A stretch of DNA of 64,000 nucleotides from Neoarius graeffei (GCF_027579695.1 NC_083587.1:38671732-38735731), one strand, 5' to 3'. Numbered from the stretch's first letter, positions 52,601 through 60,045 are shown. Program-made: numbers and translations. Notes: generated by a model from the sequence alone, not told the origin.

Positions 52601-53543
52601 AGAAAAAACTGTGACGATAACTGTATTTGTTGTCCAAAGAACACCAAACTTGGCACTGTACTCACTCGTGCCATTAGCAAGACATGTGCAAATGGTTCGA
52701 GAGTTGCTTGGAACAAACACACAGATAGACGTTCCTTCCATTTATAGATAGAAAGATACTCTTTTGTCATATTTCCCCAGTTTGACTACGGTGGCTGGAT
52801 GCCCAACTTTCCCACTGCACTCCGAAAGCCCCCACCCAAAGAGAAAGGCCAGACCACTAAGGAAACCATCATGGAGACACTGCCCAATGTCAGCACAACG
52901 GTCAATGGAATGGCTGTTCTGAAATTGCTAAGCACAAAGTCAACAGATAACGTGAGTATGCGCTGCCCATTGACAGTCATGTTTAAAGACCACCTTTATA
53001 TTTAACAGATTTGGGGAAAAATACAGCATTAAAGGTGGGATAAGCAATGTTGAACGATGTAACATTTGTTCAGTTCAAAGTCATACATACTATATTTTCC
53101 CCAATTTTTTTGGATGCCATAACTTCCTGCTTTGAGTCATGATGGCATGTGATGGAGGTTTAATCAATGGAACACACACACACGCAAGCACACACGTGTG
53201 TGCATGCATCCCAGTTATAGCCTAAATATCACAGACGATGACATATGGACGACTTACACCTGTGGTGGCATTGTTTGCCATCTTCACCCTCACAGGTGTC
53301 ATGTTGCCTAATTCTAAACATGTTCATCATATCAGCATCTTATTTTCTTATCACTCTCTGCAGTATCCTCTTGGAAATTTCCCAGAAGATCTGTTTGATG
53401 AAGAGGTTCCATGCAAGCATATTAAAGAATTTAAGGAGGCCCTGGAGAAGTTGTCAAGTCGCATCAAGGAGCGCAACAAGAGCCTGAAACTCCCCTACAC
53501 CTTTCTAAGCCCTGAGAATGTAGACAGCAGTGTAGCTCTTTAA
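34486..53543 (+). CDS. Lipoxygenase, ALOX12B/ALOXE3-like, 14 coding exons, 669 aa
   Basis: The enzyme is predicted to be a non-haem iron lipoxygenase acting on polyunsaturated fatty acids or their hydroperoxides at membranes. Coding exons: 34486-34635, 39751-39952, 40273-40354, 40483-40605, 44340-44443, 44550-44719, 44856-44999, 45163-45366, 46411-46497, 47745-47914, 48030-48151, 50741-50841, 52781-52951, 53364-53543. All introns are GT/AG, phases agree, and no stop occurs. Residues 2-115 form the PLAT domain and the rest the catalytic domain. Iron ligands are H366 and H371 (FHLLRTHL), H546 and N550 (QHAAVN) and the C-terminal carboxylate of L669. Ala409 (NILARD) is at the position where Ala is typical of S- and Gly of R-lipoxygenases. 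[15 protein letters not shown] and the exon 10-14 sequence resemble ALOX12B/ALOXE3, but the extra segment after PLAT known from the mammalian proteins is absent. The ATG at 34486 follows CACCGTACAG, so a 5' non-coding exon may exist. Substrate and stereochemistry are not proven. Confidence 0.95.
35219..35528 (-). repeat. 3' LTR of the intron 1 Gypsy element
   Basis: 310 bp. On the minus strand it begins TGTGGCAGTGGGGGTATGGT and ends ATCGTTACA. The next internal bases, GGCGGTGGGGGTA on the minus strand, are a polypurine-like tract. The same LTR design, 311 bp, is at 63473-63783. Confidence 0.9.
35560..36000 (-). pseudogene. RNase H domain of the Gypsy element
   Basis: Minus-strand text includes [41 protein letters not shown] and [20 protein letters not shown], the RNase H core of Ty3/gypsy polymerases. 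The frame changes near 35890 and 35670. The usual D-F-L-S-R close follows at about 35580 in another frame. Confidence 0.85.
36001..36792 (-). pseudogene. Reverse transcriptase domain of the Gypsy element, catalytic Asp lost
   Basis: 36792-36433 reads [20 protein letters not shown], then [35 protein letters not shown] (first catalytic Asp) and [15 protein letters not shown]. After a stop near 36430 it continues 36426-36001 with [15 protein letters not shown] and [19 protein letters not shown]. The family motif is Y-L-D-D. Here the second Asp is Asn (codon AAT), so activity is not expected. Confidence 0.9.
36793..37500 (-). pseudogene. Integrase C-terminal region joined directly upstream of reverse transcriptase
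   Basis: In frame 37546-36761: [15 protein letters not shown], then [40 protein letters not shown] and [16 protein letters not shown]. These are the GPY/F-like module and tail of a Gypsy integrase. About 80 codons of linker ([20 protein letters not shown], the usual lead-in to reverse transcriptase) follow without a stop until the frame change near 36800. The Zn and DDE parts of integrase are missing. Confidence 0.85.
37500..38099 (-). pseudogene. gag, N-terminal part, of the Gypsy element
   Basis: Start at 38099: [20 protein letters not shown], then [17 protein letters not shown] (coiled-coil like), [20 protein letters not shown] and WAV-less capsid-like text. The 154-codon frame ends at 37635. 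The next ~130 bp in other frames still match capsid, before an abrupt join to integrase near 37400-37500. The related element at the right window edge starts almost identically. Confidence 0.8.
38143..38378 (-). repeat. 5' LTR of the intron 1 Gypsy element, truncated
   Basis: It matches 35219-35478 with a ~20 bp difference near the inner end. It stops at CTTACCTTCCCTG, lacking the outer ~50 bp with TGTGGCAG. The neighbour is a Tc1 fragment, so the border was lost by deletion. Confidence 0.85.
38379..38643 (-). mobile_element. Tc1 fragment, same family as 22988-24592
   Basis: Inverse of the first ~270 bp of the Tc1 at 22988: GCCCCATCCCAACTTTTTTG, ACATTTGATATGTTGTCTAT and terminal CAACTTTTTTGGAATTGGGG. 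Its other half is missing where it meets the Gypsy LTR. The SINE at 38657 interrupts its outermost bases. Confidence 0.85.
38657..39039 (-). mobile_element. tRNA-derived SINE with exact 13 bp duplication
   Basis: Same family as 14636-15001, on the minus strand, with (ATCTC)n tail on the left. GGGGTTGTATATC at 38644-38656 and 39040-39052 is the target duplication and derives from the Tc1 terminus. Confidence 0.92.
39751..39952 (+). CDS. Lipoxygenase exon 2 (residues 51-117)
   Basis: Acceptor TCTTTACAG. It reads [20 protein letters not shown], then [20 protein letters not shown] and PCYRWLG, the core of PLAT with the conserved C-Y-R-W. It ends one base into codon 118, donor GTAAAG. Confidence 0.95.
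40273..40354 (+). CDS. Lipoxygenase exon 3 (residues 118-145)
   Basis: 82 bp, the usual size for this exon. It reads [20 protein letters not shown] then ENRQEIF, the linker after PLAT. Acceptor CATCTCAG, donor GTTTGT. Confidence 0.93.
40483..40605 (+). CDS. Lipoxygenase exon 4 (residues 145-186)
   Basis: 123 bp. It reads [20 protein letters not shown] then [20 protein letters not shown]. There is no extra insertion of the type found after PLAT in mammalian ALOX12B and ALOXE3. Donor GTAAGT. Confidence 0.93.
41332..42563 (+). mobile_element. L2-like LINE, reverse transcriptase C-terminal half
   Basis: The frame 41422-42351 (309 codons) begins at [20 protein letters not shown] and passes [82 protein letters not shown] and [18 protein letters not shown], ending [17 protein letters not shown]. 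The catalytic Y-A-D-D is Y-A-D-N. A stop upstream (after GQTSA) and 5' truncation at 41332 show a dead copy. The tail GTAAGTCGCTTTGGATAAAA then GCATCTGCTAAATGCATAC is the usual L2-type 3' end. Sense orientation in intron 4. Confidence 0.9.
44000..44155. repeat. Imperfect ~93 bp duplication with CACATGTCGATTAATC
   Basis: CACATGTCGATTAATC occurs at about 44038 and 44131, each preceded by CGACATG(C/T)CA(C/T)TG. Internal words CGACATG/CATGTCG are inverse to one another. Confidence 0.65.
44340..44443 (+). CDS. Lipoxygenase exon 5 (residues 186-221), divergent
   Basis: 104 bp, found by phase and homology since it is too short to stand out. It reads [20 protein letters not shown] then [19 protein letters not shown] is the conserved anchor. 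Acceptor GTGTTTAG, donor GTATTC, giving an in-frame join to KYVKDHW. The sequence after WESI is less conserved than in relatives. Confidence 0.85.
44550..44719 (+). CDS. Lipoxygenase exon 6 (residues 221-277)
   Basis: It reads [20 protein letters not shown] then [20 protein letters not shown]. The F-x-x-Q-F-L-N-G-x-N-P block is a hallmark of animal lipoxygenases. Acceptor CTTTGCAG, donor GTATGT. Confidence 0.95.
44856..44999 (+). CDS. Lipoxygenase exon 7 (residues 278-325)
   Basis: 144 bp, phase 0 at both ends. It reads [20 protein letters not shown] then [20 protein letters not shown], the conserved I-F-L-x-D-Y segment and a hydrophobic beta-strand pair. Confidence 0.95.
45163..45366 (+). 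CDS. Lipoxygenase exon 8 (residues 326-393), first two iron ligands
   Basis: 204 bp. It contains [20 protein letters not shown] followed by [21 protein letters not shown]366 and H371 are the first two iron-binding histidines. It ends HPLFK with donor GTATTT. Confidence 0.97.
45776..46086. mobile_element. Short MITE in intron 8 (TATAGAGCTC termini)
   Basis: TATAGAGCTCCGG on the left and CCTGAGCTCTATAG on the right are inverted. The interior (CGCCATTTTGTGATGTGACG, AACCACCGTTTTCTC) is of the kind seen near THAP-bearing elements. About 311 bp, between lipoxygenase exons 8 and 9. Confidence 0.5.
46411..46497 (+). CDS. Lipoxygenase exon 9 (residues 394-422), stereocontrol residue
   Basis: 87 bp. 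It reads [20 protein letters not shown] then ISDDGVITV. Ala409 is the Ala/Gly stereocontrol position. Acceptor TTTTTTTAG, donor GTATAG. Confidence 0.95.
47100..47420 (+). pseudogene. L2/CR1-like LINE C-terminal remnant in intron 9
   Basis: Across three frames the plus strand reads [11 protein letters not shown] then [13 protein letters not shown], i.e. the A-P-x-L-W-x-x-L-P ... H-L-F-x-K-A-F close of L2/CR1 reverse transcriptases. It is short and frame-broken. Confidence 0.55.
47745..47914 (+). CDS. Lipoxygenase exon 10 (residues 423-479)
   Basis: 170 bp. It reads [20 protein letters not shown] then [20 protein letters not shown] and [10 protein letters not shown]. The acceptor is AATCTTAG at 47744. 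A nearer AG at 47751 would break the frame. Confidence 0.93.
48030..48151 (+). CDS. Lipoxygenase exon 11 (residues 479-520)
   Basis: 122 bp. It reads [20 protein letters not shown] then [20 protein letters not shown]. Acceptor TTTGTAG, donor GTATAC. The following intron holds a full Tc1 and a solo LTR. Confidence 0.95.
48287..49895 (+). mobile_element. Tc1-like transposon (CAGTGGTGCTTGAAAG family), copy B
   Basis: Both termini present, TA at 48285-48286 and 49896-49897, 1609 bp. It lies in the sense direction in lipoxygenase intron 11. Confidence 0.95.
48653..49675 (+). pseudogene. Tc1-like transposase, copy B (two stops)
   Basis: [20 protein letters not shown] at the start. In-frame stops TAG at 48788 and TGA at 48830 close the helix-turn-helix region. 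From 48929 the frame is open for 248 codons to the natural end QGGHTRY. The catalytic domain is readable: [12 protein letters not shown] (Thr before Asp changed to Met), [24 protein letters not shown]. Only two base changes separate it from an open frame, making it younger than copies C and D. Confidence 0.92.
50018..50559 (-). mobile_element. Solo LTR, 542 bp, with 5 bp target duplication
   Basis: The sequence begins TGTCTCGGCCGTGGCC and ends GAGGATCCTGACA, with ATTGC on both sides (50013-50017, 50560-50564). On the minus strand it has a TATTTAAACCC promoter-like box and then TTAAAACTAAGTTTGC, so it is likely oriented leftward. No internal retroelement sequence is present. In lipoxygenase intron 11. 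Confidence 0.85.
50741..50841 (+). CDS. Lipoxygenase exon 12 (residues 520-553), third and fourth iron ligands
   Basis: 101 bp. It reads [20 protein letters not shown] then [15 protein letters not shown]546 and N550 are iron ligands. Acceptor TTTCTCAG, donor GTAATA. Confidence 0.97.
50842..52780. other. Lipoxygenase intron 12: repeats, no gene
   Basis: Two tandem copies of TGAGCTCGTTGTCTCAGGAG plus GCATTTTAACTT lie at 51168-51231. A stretch bounded by ACAGTTTTTTTTTTTCTGAA (51721) and TCGGTCAGAAAAAACTGTGA (52595) has inverted ends and may be a MITE of about 890 bp, rich in GTAAAACACAAC/TTTGCAAAA-type words. Confidence 0.5.
52781..52951 (+). CDS. Lipoxygenase exon 13 (residues 554-610)
   Basis: 171 bp. 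It reads [20 protein letters not shown] then [24 protein letters not shown]-x-P and R-x-P-P-P are conserved in the family. Donor GTGAGT. Confidence 0.97.
53364..53543 (+). CDS. Lipoxygenase exon 14 (residues 611-669) and stop
   Basis: It reads [20 protein letters not shown] then [20 protein letters not shown] and ends VAL. The final residue donates its carboxylate to the iron. Most animal lipoxygenases end in Ile, so Leu here is unusual. TAA stop at 53541-53543. Confidence 0.97.
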   Translation, partial: YPLGNFPEDLFDEEVPCKHIKEFKEALEKLSSRIKERNKSLKLPYTFLSPENVDSSVAL

Positions 53544-53582
53544 AAGAATATGCTGTATTTTTGAAAGAGCTTTCTTTATATG

Positions 53583-53608
53583 AATAAAAATATGTCAACA
53601 AAAATAAA
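53583..53608 (+). promoter_or_regulatory. Polyadenylation signals of the lipoxygenase gene
   Basis: Two AATAAA hexamers, at 53583-53588 and 53603-53608, lie 40-65 bp after the stop codon. The 3' untranslated region is therefore short. Confidence 0.75.
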
Positions 53609-54019
53609 ATATAACCAACCAACCTGAAAAACAAATCAAAAATACATTGGATATACATGTGTAGATGGCTGATGACTGAGATAAGATCTTAAAAAGTACC
53701 GGTAGTGCACCTCCATGCCTCGCTATGCTGCATACCTCCTTTTTGCTCCACTGCCCCTGCACACCACACAGTCCTATTCCCACACATCCTTTTCATTCTT
53801 GACGTTTTCCAATGTGGGCTAGGCTATAAAAAAAATCTAAACAATCTATATAATCTTTATCATCACAGCATACTCCCGCATACGTCCGGAAAAACCCTTT
53901 TTCATGAAATGCCACAAGTCTTCCAAGGAAAATCAATTTCCTTATTGGCAATGTTCCCATGTTTTCATATGTTCACACCAGACATTCTTATTCTCAGGCA
54001 ACCTTTTCATATTGACGTT
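53609..54019. other. Downstream flank, no gene recognised
   Basis: Mixed-composition sequence between the lipoxygenase end and a Tc1 fragment. The ORF 53705-54037 shows no motif. Confidence 0.4.
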
Positions 54020-54450
54020 CTCCGATATGGGCTATGATGCAAGCCCCAAATTCTTTGCAATTTTACATTGAGGAACGTTATTCTTAAATTGTTGCACTGT
54101 TTGCCCACGCAGTCTTTCACAGAGCGGTGAACCCCTCGCCATCTTTACTTCTGAGAGACTCCGCCTCTCTGGGATGCTCTTTTTATACCTAATCATGTTA
54201 CTGAGCTGTTGCCAAGTAACCAAATTAGTTTGGAGGGTTTTTTTTTTTTTTTGCATTATACAACTTTTTCAGTCTTTTGTTGCCTCTGTCCAACTTTTCT
54301 GAAACGTGTTGCTGACATCAAATTCAAAATGAGCACATATTTTTCAGCAAACAATAAAATTTCTCAGTTTCAACATTTGATATATTGTCTTTGTACTATT
54401 TTCAATGAAATATAGGGTTTCCATGATTTGCAAATCTTCCCATACCGTTT
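54020..54450 (-). mobile_element. Tc1 fragment, 5' part with transposase start
   Basis: The minus strand reads MARGSPLCERLRGQTVQQFK then NNVPQCKIAKNLGLAS, a Tc1 helix-turn-helix start. CTTTTTATACCTAATCATG and the ACTTTTCTGAAACGTGTTGC block match the 5' region of the 22988 family at low identity. Catalytic parts are missing. Confidence 0.75.
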
Positions 54451-54462
54451 TACACAGGAGGT

Positions 54463-54735
54463 ATGCGTATCAGTGTCAAAGTCAACAATCGAGGAGATTT
54501 CAACACAGCAAATACAGGGGCTTCACCACAAGATGTAAACCACTGGTTAGCCTCAAAAGCAGGAAGACTAGATTCGTTTGCAAAAAATAAAAATCTAAGT
54601 GAGAAAAAAAAAAGACTGTTCTGGAATAACATCCAAAGATCATACAGACAAAGATCAGCTTGTTCCAGAATGATGGGAAGAGAAGAGTATGGAGAAAGAA
54701 AGGAACTTCTCATGATAAAGACATACATGTGAAAA
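54463..54735 (+). pseudogene. Tc1-like transposase fragment of another family
   Basis: KVNNRGDFNTANTGASPQDV then NHWLASKAGRLDSFAKNKN, and after a frame change KISLFQNDGKRRVWRKKGT. This is the segment around the first catalytic Asp, but the L-W-T-D-E-T itself is lost (WNNIQRS). Confidence 0.7.
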
Positions 54736-55020
54736 AGAAAGCACATCCTCCTTCAGTTCTATGTTTCCTTTGTCATGGCCCCAATAACAATTGTGTGGTC
54801 CTCAGGTAACAATTGTGTGGTCCTCGGGGGGGGGTTCCAAAAAGTAAATTAACAAGGTGGAGCTTGGTGTTGCAGTGATTATCACTGTTGCCTCACAGCA
54901 AGAAGGTTCGGGCTTCGAAACTGCTGGCCGATTGGTGCCTTTCTGTGTGGAGTTTGCATGTTCTTCCCATGTCTGCATGAGCTTCTTCTGGGTGCTCCAG
55001 TTTCCTCCCACAGTCCAAAG

Positions 55021-55891
55021 CAGGGGCGTAGCCATCAATTTAGAAGTGAGGGGGACAAATTGTTCAGAGGTCTATTGAGTGATTTATCATCCTCTCACAT
55101 TCAATTGCACCTCTCCTTAGCAGCTAAAGAACCACATAACCACAAACAGCACAGCACCAGGTAACCGACTTTAGTTCTTTAAAATGATATACTATCAAAA
55201 TCTAAAGTCAAAATCTATAAATCTATAAAGTAAAATGTATAAATAGAATTAAGAATAGTAGTAGTGACATAGCTAGCTATATTCTCTTCTCACCTGTGAC
55301 CCTGCATAATCATCCCTGTTGGCCTCTGGTCCACTGTCTCCTCTCTCACCCTGTCTCACTCTCAATTTAGTTAGTTAAGCTAGCTAGCTAACTTAGAGAT
55401 GGTAGTAACTAGTTACATTTACTCCGTTACTCAAATAAATGTAACGGAGTAAGTGTAACTAGTTACTACCGCCTCTAAGTTAGCTAGCTAGCTTAACTAA
55501 CTAATTTGACATCTATTTGTCATCTTTTAGCTAAACATTATCTACTACGTTCAACAGCATTACTCAACTTACATGCTTTGTTTGGAAAAAAAAAACTGTC
55601 TAAAGTCTTTAGCCTCTTGGCTGGTTTGCTGAACATACAGAAGCACTGCCCAGATCTGAATCACACCATATTATACTCGTATAATATTTTATAAAGCATC
55701 TCTGATCACACACAACAGCGGGGTTTGTTTGCCGCCTGCTCATGATGCATTTAGAGGTGGCTCGGAAAAACACGTTTCCACATGTTAAAAATGAATTGAG
55801 TGGTTGTAATGGCTGTAAAAAAGTGCGGGGTACAGAGGGCACAAATACGGGAAGTGTGGGGGACATGTCCCCCGCGTCCGCTACGCCCATG
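55021..55891. mobile_element. Non-autonomous hAT, 871 bp, with exact 8 bp duplication
   Basis: The left end CAGGGGCGTAGCCATC pairs with the inverse of the right end (CATGGGCGTAGCGG). GTCCAAAG flanks at 55013-55020 and 55892-55899. GGGGGACA-type blocks lie near both ends (55051, 55859). It contains a long hairpin at 55368-55503 and no transposase. Confidence 0.9.
55368..55503. repeat. Long hairpin, ~63 bp arms and 10 bp loop
   Basis: TAGTTAGTTAAGCTAGCTAG and onward to TTTACTCCGTTAC is the inverse, with few mismatches, of GTAACGGAGTAAGTGTAACT to GCTTAACTAACTA. The loop is TCAAATAAAT. Confidence 0.9.
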
Positions 55892-56119
55892 GTCCAAAGA
55901 GATGTGGAGTTGGTCAATTGGCTACTCTAAAATTGCCCATGAGTGTGAATGCGAGTGTGAATGATTGTTTGTCTCTGTAACCCTGTGATAGGTTGTCAAC
56001 CTGCCTGGGGTGAACCCCGCCTCTCGCCTGAAATCAGCTGGGATTGGCTCCAGCTTCCCCTGTTACCCTGATGGATACACGGTATAGATAATGGGTGGAT
56101 GGATGAATGGAGGTAAATT

Positions 56120-56320
56120 GACATTCACAAACTGGGTGGGAAAAAAATAAGTACACCTGATAATTCAGTAACTTGTAGAACTACCTTTCGCACAAGTAAC
56201 TTGAAGTAAATGTTTTCTGTCAGAGTTTAGCAGTCTCTCATATTGTTTTGGAGAAATTTTGACCCACTCGTTTTGACAACCTTGCTTCAGTTCATTGATG
56301 TTTGTCATGATTTGAAGTCT
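56120..56320 (-). mobile_element. Tc1-like remnant, 5' side
   Basis: ACTACCTTTCGCACAAGTAA and TTTTGGAGAAATTTTGACCC match the leader and N-terminal zone of an old Tc1 family seen on the minus strand. Its catalytic part is probably 57190-57560, separated by a SINE and other repeats. Confidence 0.45.
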
Positions 56321-56539
56321 ATCAAGTCCTCAGATATATACATAAAAGATTACAGATTTACATAAACAGATTCAAACTTTACAAACATGAAAGATGTACA
56401 GACATTAGAGTTTCCAAATTTACAGACATAAAGACAAAATCTATAAACATGAAACATTTACAAATGTACAGGCATTCACATAACTCGACATATGCTTGAG
56501 GAAAGTGAAACTGAGCACTTGTGAAGGATATTGCATTTG

Positions 56540-56910
56540 GTTAGCGCTGGTTAGCGCTGTCGCCTCACAGCAAGAAGGTCCTGGGTTCAAGCCCAGCGGC
56601 CGGCAAGGGCCTTTCTGTGTGGAGTTTGCATGTTCTCCCCGTGTCTGCGTGGGTTTCCTCCAGGTGCTCCGGTTTTCCCCACAGTCCAAAGACATGCAGG
56701 TTAGGTTAATTGGTGACTCTAAATTGACCATAGATGTGAATGAGCATGTGAATGGTTGTGTGTCTCTGCGTCAGCCCTGCAATAACCTGGCGACTTGTCC
56801 AGGGTGTGCCCTGCCTCTCGCCCATGGTCAGCTGGGATGGGCTTCAGCTTGCCTGCGACCCTGTAGAACAGGATAAGCGGCTACAGATAATGGATGGATG
56901 GATGGGTAGA
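56540..56910 (+). mobile_element. tRNA-derived SINE, plus strand
   Basis: GGTTAGCGCTGTCGCCTCAC, B-box-like GGGTTCAAGCCC, central CACAGTCCAAAGACATGCAG, and tail GCTACAGATAATGGATGGAT. GGTTAGCGCT is doubled at its head (56539-56558). Confidence 0.9.
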
Positions 56911-57189
56911 CTGACATGTTATTGATTATATTGTGTGTGAGACTTCAGAGCAAAGTTCAGTGTGGTGATAGATTTGGGATAGAAACTATTTTTGAATCTT
57001 GTGGTGCATGATCTGTAACATTTGCCTGAGGGAACAGCTGATGGGCGGGGTGGGATGAGTCCCTTAGGATGCAGTATGTTTCCTGCAGGCAGCGGGATGT
57101 GTATATGTCCTCAAGAGCAGGCGGCTGCTTGTTGATTTTTTTGTGCAGTCTTTATTACTCTTTGCAGTGTCTTCTAATCTGCTGCAGAG

Positions 57190-57560
57190 ATGTTACCATA
57201 CCATATCAAGATGCTGTAGTTTCAGCGGCTGGACAGATGGCCTCACATTTGTCTGAAGGATATTCTGGTATAAAGTGGAATTTGCCATTTTCTCAATGAC
57301 TGCAAGTTTCCCTGATCCAGTGGCTGGAAGCCCAAATCATCACCCTTCTACCACCCTGTTTGACAGTTGCTACAAGGTGTTTGTGGTGATATGCTAAGTT
57401 TGGTTTTCGCCAAACTTGGCACTGGTCTCATCAGTCCGAAGGATATTGTTCTAGAACTTTTGCACTTTGTTAAAATGCAACTCGTGCTGCCATATTATTT
57501 TTGGAAAGAAAGGGCTTTTTCCTCATCACCCTTCCATGAATGCCATACTTGTGCTGTCAT
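57190..57560 (-). pseudogene. Tc1-like transposase remnant, minus strand
   Basis: TGGTTTTCGCCAAACTTGGC, GGAAGCCCAAATCATCACCC and CTCATCAGTCCGAAGGATAT are the complement of a Tc1 catalytic region that recurs in fish. In the protein sense only short pieces are open, so it is old. Confidence 0.5.
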
Positions 57561-57610
57561 GAATATAAACATTTAATGTGCTTACAAAGGCCTGTATGTC
57601 ACATGATGTA

Positions 57611-59035
57611 CGGTGGTGCTTGAAAGTTTGTGAACCCTTTAGAATTGTCTATATTTCTGCATCAATATTACCTAAAACATCATCAGATTTTCACACAAGT
57701 TCTAAAAGTAGATAAAGAGAACCCAGTTAAATAAATGAGACGAAAATATCATACTTGGTCATTTATTTATTGAGGAAAATGATCCAATATTACATATCTG
57801 TGAGTGGCAAAAGTATGTGAACCCCTAGGATTAGCAGTTAATTTGAAGGTGAAATTAGAATCAGGTGTTTTCAATCAATGGGATGACAATCATGTGTGAG
57901 TGGGCACCCTGTTTTATTTAAAGAACAGGGATCTATCAAAGTCTGATCTTCACAACATATGTTTGTGGAAGCGTATCATGGCATGAACAAAGGAGATTTC
58001 TGAGGACCTCAGAAAAAGCATTGTTGATGCTCATCAGGCTGAAAAAAGTTACAAAACTATCTTTAAAGAGTTTGGACTCCACCGATCCACAGTCAGACAG
58101 ATTGTGTACAAATGGAGGAAATTCAAGACCATTGCTACCCTCCCTAGAAGTGGCCGACCAACAAAGATCACTCCAAGAGCATGGCATGTAATAGTCAGCA
58201 AGGTCACAAAGGACCCCAGGGTAACTTCTAAGCAACTGAAGGCCTCTCTCACATTGGCTAATGTTCATGAGGCCACCATCAGGAGAACACTGAACAGCAA
58301 TGGTGTGCATGGCAGGGTTGCAAGGAGAAAGCCACTGCTCTCCAAAAAGAACATTGCTGCTCGTCTGCAGTTTGCTAAAGATCACGTGGACAAGCCAGAA
58401 GGCTATTGGAAAAAAATGTTTTGTGGACGGATGAGACCAAAATAGAACGTTTTGGTTTAAATGAGAAGTGTTATGTTTGGAGAAAGAAAAACACTGCATT
58501 CCAGCATAAGAACCTTATCCCATCTGTGAAACATGTAGTGGTAGTATCATGGTTTGGGCCTGTTTTGCTGCATCTGGGCCAGGACGGCTTGCCATCATTG
58601 ATGGAACAATGAATTCTGAATTATACCAGCAAATTCTAAAGGAATATGTCAGGACATCTGTCCATGAACTGAATCTCAAGAGAAGGTGGGTCATGCAGCA
58701 AGATAACGACCCTAAGCACACAAGTCATTCTACCAAAGAATGGTTAAAGAAGAATAAAAAGTTCATGTTTTGGAATGGCCAAGTCAAAGTCCTGACCTTA
58801 ATCCAATCGAAATGTTGTGAAAGGACCTGAAGTGAGCAGTTCATGTGAGGAAACCCACCAACATACCAGAGTTGAAGCTGTTCTGTACAGAGGAATGGGC
58901 TACAATTCCTCCAAGCCGATGTGCAGTACTGATCAACAGTTTCTGGAAACATTTAGTTGCAGTTATTGCTGCACGGGGATGTCACACCAGATACTGAAAG
59001 CAAAGGTTCACATACTTTTACCACTCACAGATGAT
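57611..59035 (+). mobile_element. Tc1-like transposon (same family as A/B), copy C, right end missing
   Basis: Left terminus CGGTGGTGCTTGAAAGTTTG with TA before it. The transposase start Met is followed by a stop (ATGGCATGA), and later there is a frameshift near 58410 (KKMFCGRMRPK) and another near 58535. Catalytic text VMQQDNDPKHTS is intact. The copy runs past the stop to CACATACTTTTACCACTCAC and then breaks off without the right terminus. Confidence 0.9.
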
Positions 59036-59067
59036 TACAATGAGGGCTGTAAACAAACCCTTTTTAT

Positions 59068-60043
59068 GTCAGCGAGGTCACAAAAGAACCCAGGGTAACT
59101 TCGAAGCAACTGAAGGCCTCTCTCACATTGGATAATATTAATGTTCATGAGGCCACCATCAGGAGAACACTGAATAACAATGGTGTGCATGGCAGGGTTG
59201 CAAGGAGAAAGCCACTGCTCTTCAAAAGGAACATTGCTGCTCATCTGCAGTTTGTCAAAGATCACATGGACAAGCCAGAAGGCTATTGGAAAAATGTTTT
59301 GTGGACAGATGAGATCAAAATAGAACTTTTTGGTTTAAATGAGAAGCATTATGTTTGGAGAAAGGAAAACACTACATTCCAGCATAAGAACCTTATCCCA
59401 TCTGTGAAGCATGGTGTTGGTAGCATTGTGGTTTGGGCCTGTTTTGCTGCATCTGGGCCTGAACGGCTTGCCATCATTGATGTCCATCTGTCCGTGAACT
59501 GAATCTCAAGAGAAGGTGGGTCATGCAGCAAGACAACGACCTGAAGCACACAAGTCGTTCTACCAAAGAATGGTTAAAGAAGAATAAAGTTTGTTTTGGA
59601 ATGGCCAAGTCAAAGTCCTGACCTTAATCCAATGGAAATGTTGTGGAAGGACCTGAAGCGAGCAGTTCATGTGAGGAAACCCACCAACATCCCAGAGTTG
59701 AAGCTGTTCTGTACGGAGGAACGGGCTAAAATTCCTCCAAGCCGGTGTGCAGGACTGATCAACAGTTACCGGAAACATTTAGTTGCAATTATTGCTACAC
59801 AAGGGGGTCACACCAGATACTGAAAGCAAATGTTCACATACTTTTGCCACTCACAGATATGTAATATTGGATCATTTTCCTCAATAAATAAATGACCAAG
59901 TATAATATTTTTGTCTCATTTGTTTAACTGGGTTCTCTTTATCTACTTTTAGGATTTGTGTGAAAATCTGATGATGTTTTAGGTCATATTTATGCAGAAA
60001 TATAGAAAATTCTAAAGGGTTCACAAACTTTCAAGCACCATTG
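59068..60043 (+). mobile_element. Tc1-like transposon, copy D, left part missing
   Basis: It begins mid-gene at AGGTCACAAAAGAACCCAGG, retains [20 protein letters not shown], has a deletion after [10 protein letters not shown] (~45 bp, 59480), and continues to QGGHTRY and a proper right terminus ending CAAGCACCATTG with TA. With copy C it forms one unit bounded by one left and one right terminus. Confidence 0.9.
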
Positions 60044-60045
60044 TA

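Larger units (their letters stand above)
54858..56105 (+). mobile_element. tRNA-derived SINE split by a hAT element
   Basis: 54858-55020 holds the head (TCGCC-like CTGTTGCCTCACAGCAAG, then GGAGTTTGCATGTTCTTCCC, CTCCCACAGTCCAAAG). 55892-56105 holds the rest (AATTGGCTACTCTAAAATTG, ATCAGCTGGGATTGGCTCCA, TAGATAATGGGTGGATGGAT). It is more diverged than the other copies, and its GGATGGAT tail differs from the GATGAGAT type. Confidence 0.85.
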
